Source of the DNA: Maricaulis sp947259345
GTDB taxonomy: Bacteria; Pseudomonadota; Alphaproteobacteria; Caulobacterales; Maricaulaceae
NCBI GenBank assembly: GCA_965217205.1
Contig: OZ244254.1
Coordinates: 1,240,001 to 1,304,000 of the forward strand
Direction: 5' to 3'
Length of the DNA stretch: 64,000 nucleotides
In this document: positions 1-8,559 of the stretch, piece after piece
Numbering within the stretch: the first letter of the stretch is position 1
How the letters are laid out: the number at the start of each line of letters is the position of its first letter
Translations under genes and position numbers: made by a program
The notes under the pieces: generated by a model
Seen by the model: only the letters and a program-made list of their open reading frames with translations
The model's database searches: none
Told to the model about the DNA's origin: nothing

Positions 1-1
1 T

Positions 2-82
2 CTCGTGGCCGCCGAAAGCGTCGCCGAGAAGGGTCTGATCGGGCGGATCGGCGCGGCCATAGTCCATATGCTGCGAGGCTGA
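2..82 (+). CDS. C-terminal end of a probable D-alanyl-D-alanine carboxypeptidase (partial)
   Basis: Only the last 26 codons and the TGA stop are inside the window. The peptide ends in a Gly/Ile/Arg-rich amphipathic segment (GRIGAAIVHMLRG), like the membrane-associating C-terminal helix of DacA/DacC-type penicillin-binding proteins. Such a gene often precedes tmk in alphaproteobacteria, and tmk starts five bases after this stop, so the two are probably co-transcribed. The identity rests on this short tail and on context, and is therefore tentative. Confidence 0.5.
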   Translation, partial: LVAAESVAEKGLIGRIGAAIVHMLRG

Positions 83-87
83 CGGGT

Positions 88-723
88 ATGGCCGGGGGGA
101 AGTTCATCACGCTGGAAGGCGGCGAGGGCGCAGGCAAGACCACGCTCATCCGCGGTTTGACGCACGCGCTGGCCGATCGCGGGATTGATACGGTCGTGAC
201 GCGCGAACCCGGGGGGACGCCGGGCGCTGAACTCCTGCGGGACCTTTTGCTCAACGGCGATGTCGAGCGCTGGTCGTCGCGGACGGAGGCCTTGCTCATG
301 TATGCGGCCCGGGTCGATCATGTCGAACGCTGCATCAAACCGGCGCTGAACCGAGGCGCCTGGGTCCTGTGTGATCGTTTTGCTGATTCCACGCGGGCCT
401 ATCAGGGGGTCGGCGGCGGCTTGTCGGCGGCGGAGCTGGCCGAGCTCCAGCACTTTTCACTGGGTGCGTTTCACGCGGATCTGACCTTGATCGTCGACCT
501 TGAGCCTGCGATCGGGCTCGAGCGAACGATAAAGCGCGGTGAAAAAATTACGCGGTTCGAGAAATTCGACGCCGATTATCATGAGCGCCTGCGCCAGGCC
601 TTCCTCGATATTGCGGCCGAAGAGCCGCAGCGCTGTGTTGTGCTGGATGGCAGCCAGTCGCCGGAGGCGGTGCTCACCGCCGCGCTCGATATGGTCAATG
701 CACGCCTGTTTTCACCGGCATGA
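88..723 (+). CDS. tmk: Thymidylate kinase
   Basis: Phosphorylates dTMP to dTDP with ATP, the last step specific to dTTP synthesis. The 211-residue length is normal. The P-loop GEGAGKT lies at residues 12-18, the DRF motif with the following STRAYQG lies near residue 97, and an Arg/Lys-containing LID segment (GEKITRF) lies near residue 150. The ATG at 88 follows the upstream stop by five bases. The 3' end overlaps the holB start by four bases (ATGA), so translation is probably coupled. The tmk-holB pair is a standard alphaproteobacterial replication module. Confidence 0.96.
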   Translation: MAGGKFITLEGGEGAGKTTLIRGLTHALADRGIDTVVTREPGGTPGAELLRDLLLNGDVERWSSRTEALLMYAARVDHVERCIKPALNRGAWVLCDRFADSTRAYQGVGGGLSAAELAELQHFSLGAFHADLTLIVDLEPAIGLERTIKRGEKITRFEKFDADYHERLRQAFLDIAAEEPQRCVVLDGSQSPEAVLTAALDMVNARLFSPA

Positions 724-1769
724 GCACGGATCCCGATATCGGGTCCGACGTTCAGCCGGGCTGCCTCGCCCCGCGCGAGCGCTATGACTTGTTTGGGCAT
801 GAAGTGGCGGAAGAGGCGTTCGCCACTGCCTGGCAGAGCGGGCGACTGCACCATGCCTGGATGATCAGCGGGCCACGCGGTGTCGGCAAGGCCAGCCTTG
901 CCTGGCGGGCCGCACGGCGCGTGCTGGGTGCCCGACCGATGCCGGAAGCCGGGCCATTGGGGGCCAGTGCCCAGGATCCGGTCTGCAAGCTGATCGAGTC
1001 CCAGGCCACGCCCGATCTCTTGCTATTGAGACGCCCTTGGGATGACAAGCGCAAGCGCTGGCGTGCCGAGATCACGGTCGAGGAAGCCCGGCGGGCGCCT
1101 CACTTCTTTGAAATGAGCTCCGGCGGCGGTGGCTGGCGCGTCTGTATCGTCGATTGCGCTGACGACATGAATAACAATGCCGCCAATGCCCTGTTGAAAA
1201 CGCTGGAAGAGCCACCGCATCGCGGCGTGCTGTTTCTGGTCACCCATACGCCGGGGCGTTTGCCGGCCACCATTCGCTCACGCTGTCGCCGTTTGAGCCT
1301 GCGGGCTCCGTCTGCGGAAGCGACCGCCAGTTGGCTCGAGCAAACCGGCGCGGCGCCGGATACCGGTGCGGCGCTGGCGGCTGCGCGTCTCGCCGGCGGT
1401 GCACCGGGGCGGGCCCTGGCTCTGATCTCCGGCGGTGGTGTGGAGTTGGCGGCCGAGGTCAATCTTCTTGTGGATCGCGGTGCTGCGGCCAATGATGCCG
1501 ACATTCGCAAGATCGCCGAGCGCCTCAGCCTGAAGGGCCAGGAGGAGATGCGCGACCTGTTTTATGAAGTACTCGCCAACGCCATTCGCGCCCAGGCCCG
1601 CGACCGGGCCGAAGCCGGTCAGGACCCGACGGCCTGGCTGGACAGCTGGCGGGACCTCAATGCGCTTGTCCGCGATGCCAACGCGCTTTATCTCGACCCC
1701 AGACAGACCCTCTTGAGCGCGCTTGGCCAGGTCCGCGATGTAGCGCGCAAGGAAAAGGCCCGCGCCTGA
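720..1769 (+). CDS. holB: DNA polymerase III delta' subunit
   Basis: Clamp-loader subunit that helps load the beta sliding clamp. The 349 residues show a P-loop-like GPRGVGKAS at about 51-59, the AAA+ stretch NNAANALLKTLEEPP, and the sensor-1/SRC motif (IRSRCR) near residue 187, as expected for the DnaX/HolB family. It overlaps tmk by four bases and ends two bases before tatD, which suggests one transcript. The cysteine-rich zinc module of DnaX is not evident, which is common in alphaproteobacterial delta' proteins. Confidence 0.93.
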   Translation: MSTDPDIGSDVQPGCLAPRERYDLFGHEVAEEAFATAWQSGRLHHAWMISGPRGVGKASLAWRAARRVLGARPMPEAGPLGASAQDPVCKLIESQATPDLLLLRRPWDDKRKRWRAEITVEEARRAPHFFEMSSGGGGWRVCIVDCADDMNNNAANALLKTLEEPPHRGVLFLVTHTPGRLPATIRSRCRRLSLRAPSAEATASWLEQTGAAPDTGAALAAARLAGGAPGRALALISGGGVELAAEVNLLVDRGAAANDADIRKIAERLSLKGQEEMRDLFYEVLANAIRAQARDRAEAGQDPTAWLDSWRDLNALVRDANALYLDPRQTLLSALGQVRDVARKEKARA

Positions 1770-1771
1770 GC

Positions 1772-2554
1772 ATGTATATCGACAGCCACGTCAATCTGCA
1801 TGGCGAGCAGTTCGCCGAAGATCTCGATGCCGTGATCGAGCGGGCGAGGGTGGCGGGCGTCGGCCGAATGATCACGATCTGCTGCCAATTGACTGATTTC
1901 GAAGCGGTGTCGGCGATCGCCGAGGCGCATGACGATATCTGGTGCACGATCGGCGCCCATCCGCACCACGCCAAGGACCGTCCCGACATCACCGCTGACG
2001 AGCTGATAGAGATCGCGCAGCATCCCAAGGTCGTCGGAATCGGTGAAACCGGGCTTGATTTCCACTATGGGTATTCGCCCAAAGAGATGCAATTACAATC
2101 TCTTACCTCCCATATTGAAGCCGCCCGCCGGGCCGATTTGCCGCTCATTCTGCATACGCGCGAAGCCGATGAGGCGATGGCGGATCTGCTCGAGGAGGAA
2201 ATGGGGAAGGGGGCCTTCCGCCCCTTGTTGCACTGTTATACCGGCGGGGCTGAACTGGCCCATCGGGCTTCCAAGCTCGGTGCTTATTTCGCGGCGTCAG
2301 GCATTATCACCTTCAAGAAGGCCGAGGATGTCCGCGCCGTGTTTCGCGACGAGGTCGCTGATGACCGCGTCATCGTCGAGACCGATTGTCCCTATCTCGC
2401 GCCAGTCCCGCACAGAGGCAAGCGCTGCGAACCGGCATTCCTGCCGGATGTTGCGCATGGCCTGGCCCAGGTGAAGGGTTGGACCGATGAGGAATGTGCG
2501 ACGCGCACCACCGAGAATTTCTTCCGGCTGTTTGACCGGGTTCCGAGGCCATGA
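1772..2554 (+). CDS. TatD-family metal-dependent hydrolase with altered HxH motif
   Basis: TIM-barrel amidohydrolase of the TatD DNase family, 260 residues. Recognisable metal/catalytic positions are GAHPHH (about 63), GETGLDF (about 90), LHTRE (about 126), HCYTGG (about 152) and ETDCPY (about 203), the last followed by the family tail PHRGKRCEPAF. The N-terminal HxH metal pair reads H-V-N (residues 6-8), so the second histidine is replaced by asparagine. The gene begins two bases after holB and overlaps the next gene by four bases (ATGA). Whether it is a DNase or acts on another substrate cannot be told from sequence. Confidence 0.9.
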   Translation: MYIDSHVNLHGEQFAEDLDAVIERARVAGVGRMITICCQLTDFEAVSAIAEAHDDIWCTIGAHPHHAKDRPDITADELIEIAQHPKVVGIGETGLDFHYGYSPKEMQLQSLTSHIEAARRADLPLILHTREADEAMADLLEEEMGKGAFRPLLHCYTGGAELAHRASKLGAYFAASGIITFKKAEDVRAVFRDEVADDRVIVETDCPYLAPVPHRGKRCEPAFLPDVAHGLAQVKGWTDEECATRTTENFFRLFDRVPRP

Positions 2555-3402
2555 CCGCGATCACCCGTCTGACGCTGCTCGGAACCGGATCATCCGGCGG
2601 TGTTCCGCGGGCCAATGGGGATTGGGGAGCCTGCGATCCGTCCAATCCGAAGAACCGTCGCCGACGGTGTGCGGCCCTGATCGAGTACGCAGCCAGTGAA
2701 TCCGATCTTGCAGACGGCGAGGCTGTCACACGCGTCGTGATTGATACATCGCCGGATTTCCGCGAGCAGATGCTGTCTGCCGGGGTCCGGCGCATTGATG
2801 GCGTGGTGATGACCCATGACCATGCCGACCAGACGCACGGCATCGACGACCTGCGTGCCTTCGCCTATCTCCAGCGCCAACGGATACCGGTCTGGATGGA
2901 CAAGCCGACCGCTGACAGCCTGAGCAATCGCTTCAGCTATACATTTCAGGCGCCACCGGGATCGGGTTATCCGCCGATCCTTGACCTGAAAGCGATGCCC
3001 GCGTGCGGTGACACGCTTTCAATTGAAGGGCCGGGCGGTCCAATCGCGATCATTCCGTTCGACCAGGAACATGGACGGATACGATCTCTGGGATTTCGGA
3101 TTGGGGAGCTGGCGTATTCAGCCGACATCAATCGCTTGCCCGATGAGAGCGCGGACATCCTGTCCGGCATCCGGTGCTGGGTGGTTGACGCATTGCGGGA
3201 CGAACCGCACCCGACGCATTTCAATATCGACGATGCGCTCGCGGCGATCGACCGGGTCAGCGTTCCGGAGGCCGTTCTCACCAATCTCCATATCACGCTT
3301 GATCATGGTGCGCTTGCCGAGCGTTTGCCGGACGGAGTCCGTCCCGCGCATGACGGGCTCGCTATCGAGGTTCGAAACGGGTCGGTTTCTATCCGCGGCT
3401 GA
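2551..3402 (+). CDS. MBL-fold hydrolase, PhnP-like phosphodiesterase family
   Basis: Metallo-beta-lactamase-fold protein of 283 residues. The opening LLGTGSSGGVPR and the motif MTHDHADQTHGIDDLR place it in the PhnP/phosphoribosyl-cyclic-phosphodiesterase-like branch. The usual HxHxDH metal motif reads HDHADQ; my recollection is that this glutamine variant is common in alphaproteobacterial members, so I do not read it as inactivation. Later metal-ligand candidates are FDQEHGRIRSLGFR and the C-terminal LHITLDHG. It overlaps tatD by four bases and is the last gene of the tmk cluster. The substrate is unknown. Confidence 0.87.
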   Translation: MTAITRLTLLGTGSSGGVPRANGDWGACDPSNPKNRRRRCAALIEYAASESDLADGEAVTRVVIDTSPDFREQMLSAGVRRIDGVVMTHDHADQTHGIDDLRAFAYLQRQRIPVWMDKPTADSLSNRFSYTFQAPPGSGYPPILDLKAMPACGDTLSIEGPGGPIAIIPFDQEHGRIRSLGFRIGELAYSADINRLPDESADILSGIRCWVVDALRDEPHPTHFNIDDALAAIDRVSVPEAVLTNLHITLDHGALAERLPDGVRPAHDGLAIEVRNGSVSIRG

Positions 3403-3721
3403 CTGCGACAGATCAGGTGGTGTGCTGCAGCAGCACCGGCGTACCGTACCATTTATTTCTCATAATATTTATTATGCGTGCTATTGATGTTGCGTTGCGA
3501 CGCAATTCACGGATCGGTCGCCTTCTATAGAGTTCGAAAAAGCGCACTACTTTCAGGTGCCTTATTCAATTGTCTCAAGCTTCGTCTTATTCGAATTTTC
3601 GTTCGCGTGGTATGAGAGGTGAAATTTCCATCCTGCTTTAAGTATCTCTGACGGGCTTACATGGCAGCAAATCGGATTATGGTCAGCCCGATCAAATTCG
3701 CGTCTGCCATCGGAGCTCGAC
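3403..3721. other. 319-bp intergenic region, no gene seen
   Basis: This stretch between the MBL gene and mazG is visibly richer in A+T than its neighbours. It holds two short hairpins: GTGCTG/CAGCAC with a three-base loop at 3422-3436, and CATAAT/ATTATG with a four-base loop at 3461-3476. Neither is followed by a clear T-run. It probably contains the mazG promoter, but I could not pick a convincing -35/-10 pair. No open frame here resembles a protein. Confidence 0.6.
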
Positions 3722-4543
3722 ATGTCCGCGCCGCCAGAAACCCTGCCCCCGATCGATCGCCTTCTCGCCATCATGACGAAGCTCCGCGATCCCGATGGCG
3801 GCTGCCCTTGGGATCTCGAACAGGATTTCGCGAGTATCGCGCCCTACACGATCGAGGAAGCCTATGAAGTCGCCGATGCGATCGAGCGAAAGCGCTATGA
3901 CGAGTTGAAGGACGAGCTCGGCGATCTCCTCCTTCAGGTCGTGTTTCACAGTCAGATGGCGTGCGAAGCCGGTCTGTTCGGGTTTGATGACGTCGCCCGG
4001 GCGATCAACGACAAAATGGTTCGCCGTCATCCACACGTCTTTGGCGACGCGACAACACGCGACAGCGTCACCCAGACCGCGGAATGGGAAGCCCTCAAAG
4101 CCGCTGAGCGCAAGGCGTCAGACAAGGGTGAGAGCCTGCTGGATGATGTTCCGGTGGCCCTACCCGCTTTGAAACGCGCCCAGAAACTGCAGAAGCGTGC
4201 GGCCACGGTCGGTTTTGACTGGCCGACCGCGGATCGCGTTCTGGACAAGGTCGATGAGGAATTGGCTGAAGTGCGCGAAGCGATGGCCCAGCATGATGCT
4301 GACGCGGTCGCCGAGGAAATCGGCGATCTAATATTCGTGTGCACCAATCTGGGTCGCAAGATGAAGGTCGATGTCGAAGCCGCGACCCGCAGCGCCAATG
4401 CCAAGTTTGAGCGGCGCTTCCGACATATCGAACGGGCACTTGAGGCGCAGGGCCGGACGACGTCCGACGCCTCACTGGACGAGATGGAAGCGCTTTGGGA
4501 TCAGGCGAAAAAGATCGAGAAAGGCGTGGCCGAATCCGCCTGA
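3722..4543 (+). CDS. mazG: Nucleoside triphosphate pyrophosphohydrolase MazG
   Basis: House-cleaning enzyme that hydrolyses (d)NTPs to NMP and pyrophosphate. The 273 residues match the two-domain MazG length. The N-terminal domain has GGCPWD (26-31), EEAYE (45-49) and ELKDELGDLL (61-70), which provide the Mg-binding acidic residues. A second copy appears as DEELAEVREA followed by EEIGDLIF. The gene is monocistronic in this view and converges on hflX, with only 26 bases between the two stops. Confidence 0.95.
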   Translation: MSAPPETLPPIDRLLAIMTKLRDPDGGCPWDLEQDFASIAPYTIEEAYEVADAIERKRYDELKDELGDLLLQVVFHSQMACEAGLFGFDDVARAINDKMVRRHPHVFGDATTRDSVTQTAEWEALKAAERKASDKGESLLDDVPVALPALKRAQKLQKRAATVGFDWPTADRVLDKVDEELAEVREAMAQHDADAVAEEIGDLIFVCTNLGRKMKVDVEAATRSANAKFERRFRHIERALEAQGRTTSDASLDEMEALWDQAKKIEKGVAESA

Positions 4544-4569
4544 GCGATGAAAACGGCTAGCCCCAACGG

Positions 4570-5922
4570 CTAGAAATCATCCTCGTCCTCGACCTCGCCA
4601 ATTCCCTGCGGAATAGCCAGGTCAGGAAATTGAGACCGGAAACGGCCGGCCTCGACCGGGTGCAAACGCACCTGAAGTGTGCTGGCGCCGGTCTTGTTGT
4701 CCATTTTACTGGCCAGGACATCACCATGCGCATGGAGCCAGGCCAGAGCGCGTGCATCCTGGGGCGGTATGGTAATCTCCAGGCGTTCATTCTCTCTCGA
4801 CAGCGCACGCTCGATCGCATCGACGAGGGTTTCAACACCCTCACCGGTAGCGGCAGACAGGGCCAGCTTTAACGGTCGTGCGGCCTTCAGATTGGCCATC
4901 TGGACAGAAATCGCGAGGTCCTCACGGCCGTCTTCGTCGAGTTGATCGGCCTTGTTCCACGCTTCCAGCATGGCCTGTTCGTGAGCCGGACCGGCCTCGA
5001 TCGCATCGAGCACGCCTTCGACATCCTCGATACGGCCATCGCGGTCAGGATCAGAAGAATCAATGACATGCACAAGCAGGTCAGCTTCACGGACTTCTTC
5101 CAGCGTCGCCCGAAAAGCCGCGATCAGCTCGGTCGGCAGATCGGTGATGAAGCCGACCGTATCGGACAGGAGAATGCGTGTACCACCGGGAAGGTCCACC
5201 GCCCTCACCGTCGGATCCAGAGTTGCGAAGGGCATGTCTTCAGCGAACACTCCAGCCCCAGTCAACTTGTTGAAAAGCGTTGATTTTCCGGCATTCGTAT
5301 AGCCTACGAGCGCGACGGTCGGAAACGGTACATCCTGGCGCTTGGCCCGGTGCAATGAGCGTGTCCGCCGCACCTCATCGAGCTGTCGCCGCAACTTGGA
5401 CATTTTCTCGCTCAGGAGGCGTCGGTCTGTCTCGATCTGGGTTTCACCCGGTCCCGCCAGGAAGCCGCCACCGCCCCGCTGGCGTTCAAGATGTGTCCAG
5501 GTGCGCACAAGGCGGGACCGCTCATAGGCCAGCCGGGCGAGCTCGACCTGAAGGACACCCTCCTTCGTGCGGGCCCTCTGGCCGAAGATTTCAAGGATCA
5601 GACCGGTCCGGTCGATCACTTTCACATTCAGGCTCTTTTCCAGATTGCGCTGCTGGACAGGCGAGAGTGCGGCATCAATGATCGCCACATTGGCTTCGAG
5701 CTCTACCAGCAGGTCGCGCAATTCTTCCAGCTTGCCGCGCCCGAAATAGCGGCCCGCATCGATCTTGCGCATGGGCAATATGAAGGCGTCCCCGACTTCA
5801 AGGTCGAGGGCTTCTGCCAGGCCGGTGGCCTCTTCCAGGCGCGCCTCGGCGCGGCCCATCGTGTCTCGGCTGGCGGGATGAATGACAAGGGCGCGCGATA
5901 CCGGCGCCTCGCGCTCAATCAA
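4570..5922 (-). CDS. hflX: GTPase HflX
   Basis: Ribosome-associated GTPase implicated in rescue and splitting of stalled ribosomes. In the 450 residues, an N-terminal HflX domain with the glycine-rich RQRGGGGFLAGPGETQ segment (148-162) precedes the G domain: G1 GYTNAGKS (207-214), G3 DTVGF (254-258) and G4 NKAD (near 335). The start overlaps the hfq stop by four bases, the usual hfq-hflX coupling. It is the last gene of the long minus-strand array starting at dusB. The C-terminus is acidic. Confidence 0.96.
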   Translation of the reverse strand: MIEREAPVSRALVIHPASRDTMGRAEARLEEATGLAEALDLEVGDAFILPMRKIDAGRYFGRGKLEELRDLLVELEANVAIIDAALSPVQQRNLEKSLNVKVIDRTGLILEIFGQRARTKEGVLQVELARLAYERSRLVRTWTHLERQRGGGGFLAGPGETQIETDRRLLSEKMSKLRRQLDEVRRTRSLHRAKRQDVPFPTVALVGYTNAGKSTLFNKLTGAGVFAEDMPFATLDPTVRAVDLPGGTRILLSDTVGFITDLPTELIAAFRATLEEVREADLLVHVIDSSDPDRDGRIEDVEGVLDAIEAGPAHEQAMLEAWNKADQLDEDGREDLAISVQMANLKAARPLKLALSAATGEGVETLVDAIERALSRENERLEITIPPQDARALAWLHAHGDVLASKMDNKTGASTLQVRLHPVEAGRFRSQFPDLAIPQGIGEVEDEDDF

Positions 5923-6191
5923 TCCGTGGCGCTCTCTTCCGCTGCATCCTCATCCGCCTTGTCGTCCTCGAACAAGGATACCGGTGCGGCCGGCATGATG
6001 GTCGAGATGGCGTGCTTGTAGACGAGCTGTGACAGACCGTCCCGACGAAGCAGGACACAGAAATTGTCGAACCAGGTGACGACACCCTGCAGCTTCACGC
6101 CATTAACGAGGAAGATGGTCAGGGGCGTCTTCGTTTTACGCACAGAGTTCAGGAAGACATCCTGGAGATTTTGTTTCTTATCGTGCGACAT
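5919..6191 (-). CDS. hfq: RNA chaperone Hfq
   Basis: Sm-like hexameric RNA chaperone that pairs small RNAs with mRNAs. I use the internal ATG at 6191 (MSHDKKQNLQ), which has GGAG about six bases upstream; a longer in-frame reading to 6278 lacks family support. The 90 residues show the Sm1 strand region (residues 12-42) and the Sm2 motif YKHAISTI (58-65). The tail from about residue 75 is unusually acidic (EDDKADEDAAEE). It overlaps hflX by four bases. A 106-bp gap separates it from dat, so it probably also has its own promoter. Confidence 0.96.
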   Translation of the reverse strand: MSHDKKQNLQDVFLNSVRKTKTPLTIFLVNGVKLQGVVTWFDNFCVLLRRDGLSQLVYKHAISTIMPAAPVSLFEDDKADEDAAEESATD

Positions 6192-6234
6192 GTTGGCTCC
6201 GCATGCGTCGCTTTGATCAGCGATTCGTATAAAG

Positions 6235-6262
6235 GGTATACAGGCCCTGCCTTGTGCTGCAA
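6235..6262 (-). promoter_or_regulatory. Candidate hfq promoter
   Basis: Read on the minus strand, TTGCAG (6262-6257) is followed after 16 bases by TATACC (6240-6235). It ends about 44 bases before the hfq ATG, in the one sizeable gap at the 3' end of the array. It matches sigma-70-like consensus only partly, so this is a suggestion rather than a firm call. Confidence 0.3.
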
Positions 6263-6297
6263 CCACTTCATTTTGCATGGGAAGCTGCAGTCTGGCC

Positions 6298-7143
6298 TCA
6301 AGCCTCCCGGAGGTAGGCCCCGCGCAGCGTCAGCGCCAGCGAACCCGGTTCACCATTGGCGATGATATGGTTATCGATCGCGATCACCGGCGTGACGAAA
6401 GACGTTGCTGATGTCAGGAAGGCCTCGCGCGCGTCATAGGCTTCTTGCGGGGTAAAGCCCCTCTCCTCGATTTCCAAGCCAAGCTCTTGAGCGCATTTGA
6501 ATATCCGTGCCCGCGTGATGCCGTGGAGGATACCGTGATCAGCCTGACGCGTGACCAGTTTCCCCGCTTTTGTGACGATCCAGGCATTGGTTGAACTGCC
6601 TTCTGTGACATGCCCGTCAGTGTCGACTTGCCAGGCCTCAACCGCGCCCGCTTCGTGCGCGGCCTGCTTGGCGAGGACATTTGGCAACAGGTTTACAGTT
6701 TTGATGTCACAGCGTGCCCAACGCTGGTCGGGCGTGGTTATGACAGTAATCCCACGCTCGGCTCGAGTCTCCGCTGCGGCATGATCAAGTCGCTTGCAGG
6801 TCAGGACGATCGTCGGTGTGATCGGCTGTCTGGGGAAAGCATGATCGCGCCGGGCTTGCCCGCGCGAGACCTGGAGATAGACAAGCCCGTTCGTCACCCT
6901 GTTCCGGCGCAGCAATTCGCTAATGATGTGCTCAAGCGCCGCCCGGCTTCGCGGCGCCGGAATCCGGAGTTCACCCAACGAGCGCTCGAGGCGCTGGAAA
7001 TGCCCGTCAGAATCCATGAGGCGACCCTTGCGGACGCTCCACACCTCATACACGGCATCGGCAAACTGGAAGCCGCGATCCTCGACATGGATTGATGCTT
7101 CTCGGTGCGGGAGAAATCGGCCATTTACATAGGCAAAGCGCAT
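6298..7143 (-). CDS. D-amino acid aminotransferase-like PLP enzyme (class IV)
   Basis: Fold-type IV PLP aminotransferase of 281 residues. The PLP lysine is K148 in RCDIKTVNLLPN, and the phosphate/cofactor loop is VTEGSSTNAW near residue 180. The opening YVNGRFLPHREASIHVEDRG is typical of D-alanine transaminases, which interconvert D-amino acids and 2-oxo acids for peptidoglycan. In alphaproteobacteria a gene of this type commonly sits between trk and hfq. It starts nine bases after trkH. A branched-chain or aminodeoxychorismate lyase-like activity is not excluded. Confidence 0.87.
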   Translation of the reverse strand: MRFAYVNGRFLPHREASIHVEDRGFQFADAVYEVWSVRKGRLMDSDGHFQRLERSLGELRIPAPRSRAALEHIISELLRRNRVTNGLVYLQVSRGQARRDHAFPRQPITPTIVLTCKRLDHAAAETRAERGITVITTPDQRWARCDIKTVNLLPNVLAKQAAHEAGAVEAWQVDTDGHVTEGSSTNAWIVTKAGKLVTRQADHGILHGITRARIFKCAQELGLEIEERGFTPQEAYDAREAFLTSATSFVTPVIAIDNHIIANGEPGSLALTLRGAYLREA

Positions 7144-7152
7144 GGTTGTCCG

Positions 7153-8556
7153 CTATTTCCTCTTGAACAGGGCCCAGATAGCAGCAATCGCCGCCAACAC
7201 TTCCAGACGCCCCAGGATCATGGCTGAAATAAGGATCGGCTTGGCTTCGTCCGGTACCTGCCGCCAGCTGGTCATCTCATGAGACTGGTCCAGCATCGGC
7301 CCGATATTGGCGAGGGCCGCGGTCATCGCGAGAAAGGCGGTCTCGAAGTCCAGCCCCACCGATGAGAGCGCCATCGTTCCAAGCCCGATCGCCGCCACGA
7401 AAGCTAATACATAGGCCCAGATTCCGACGAGCGCGCCTTCGTGAACGCGCCGACCGCGGAAGCTGACCGGAACAACACTGCGTGGATCGGACAGAATGGC
7501 CAGTTCAGCGCCCATGCGCTTCCAGAGCAGCAGAATTCGCGACACCTTGATCCCGCCGGTTGTCGAGGCTGCGGCGCCGCCGATCAAAGCCACAAAGATC
7601 GAGGCGGCCAGAGCCGGGATGGTCCCGCCACCGGCTGAAAACCCGCTCGTTGTGACGATGAAGGCCGCATCCATCACGTCAGAAAAGGGCGTGCCGGGAC
7701 GGGCGAGAATGAAAAAGCCGCCCAGGCCCACGATAAGCGCGAAAATGCCAAGAATATCCGGGTCGCGCAGCACTGACCGGTCGCGGATAACATCCCAGAA
7801 CAACGCGATATTCAGCGCTCCAACGAGGCAGCCAGTCATTACCCAGACGGTTGAGATCGGCCCGATTGTGTCCAGCAATCCGCCATCGGTCGGGGTGTAG
7901 CCGCTGGTCGAAATCGCGCTCATCGACAGCACAGTGGCATTGAACAGACCATTGCCCGCAAACAGCAGACCCAGCCACACCAGCGAGGTCAGTACGGAGT
8001 AGATGATCGCCACTCGTTTGGCGGCAAGTGGAAGATGCGAGAACACATTGTCAGAGCGCAATGTCAGCAGGGCGGATTTTCGGATTGCAGGGACATCCCG
8101 ATCCAGAGCCGCGAACACACCGATCGCGAGCAGAAGCGTCGCATACCCCCCCAGCCAGCCAAGGATGGCCCGCCAGAAGATCAAGGCGCGTGGCAGATCG
8201 TCGGCCGGCAGCAAGGTTGCGCCTGTCGTGGTCACCGCCGAATAGGCCTCGAACACCGCGTCGATCGGGTCGAAATACCCGGTCAGCCAGAAGGGGAGCG
8301 CGGCCATGGCCGGTGCGGTGATCCAGGACAAAAGGGCCAGGCCGAGCGCGTCCAGCGCGCTGGCCCGCGATTTCAGTCCGCGTGTCGCGGTGAGAATGAA
8401 GATGCCCGGAATGAATGCGATGAGCGCCGTCGTTCCGAAAAGCGGAGCCAGATGCGGCTCTCCAACGGCCGCGGCCACGAAGGCCGCGAACAGCGCGACA
8501 CCTGCGAACAGGACCCAAAGCGCGCCCAGCGGCCGGAGAAAAGCAACAGGCGTCAT
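7153..8556 (-). CDS. trkH: Trk-type potassium uptake membrane protein TrkH
   Basis: Membrane subunit of the Trk K+ uptake system, 467 residues and strongly hydrophobic. The four pore-loop repeats expected for TrkH/KtrB are visible: VTTTGATL (near 110), ISTSGYTP (near 215), VTTSGFSAGG (near 305) and ALANIGPM (near 415). Each carries the glycine of the selectivity filter. It begins three bases after the trkA stop, so the two partner subunits are made together. The C-terminus ends in a short basic tail. Confidence 0.93.
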   Translation of the reverse strand: MTPVAFLRPLGALWVLFAGVALFAAFVAAAVGEPHLAPLFGTTALIAFIPGIFILTATRGLKSRASALDALGLALLSWITAPAMAALPFWLTGYFDPIDAVFEAYSAVTTTGATLLPADDLPRALIFWRAILGWLGGYATLLLAIGVFAALDRDVPAIRKSALLTLRSDNVFSHLPLAAKRVAIIYSVLTSLVWLGLLFAGNGLFNATVLSMSAISTSGYTPTDGGLLDTIGPISTVWVMTGCLVGALNIALFWDVIRDRSVLRDPDILGIFALIVGLGGFFILARPGTPFSDVMDAAFIVTTSGFSAGGGTIPALAASIFVALIGGAAASTTGGIKVSRILLLWKRMGAELAILSDPRSVVPVSFRGRRVHEGALVGIWAYVLAFVAAIGLGTMALSSVGLDFETAFLAMTAALANIGPMLDQSHEMTSWRQVPDEAKPILISAMILGRLEVLAAIAAIWALFKRK

Positions 8557-8559
8557 GAC

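Noticed and set aside
2551..3402. Loss of the last histidine in the MBL motif (HDHADQ) as inactivation
   Set aside because: From family knowledge the glutamine variant is common in alphaproteobacterial PhnP-like proteins, so it is not evidence of a broken enzyme.
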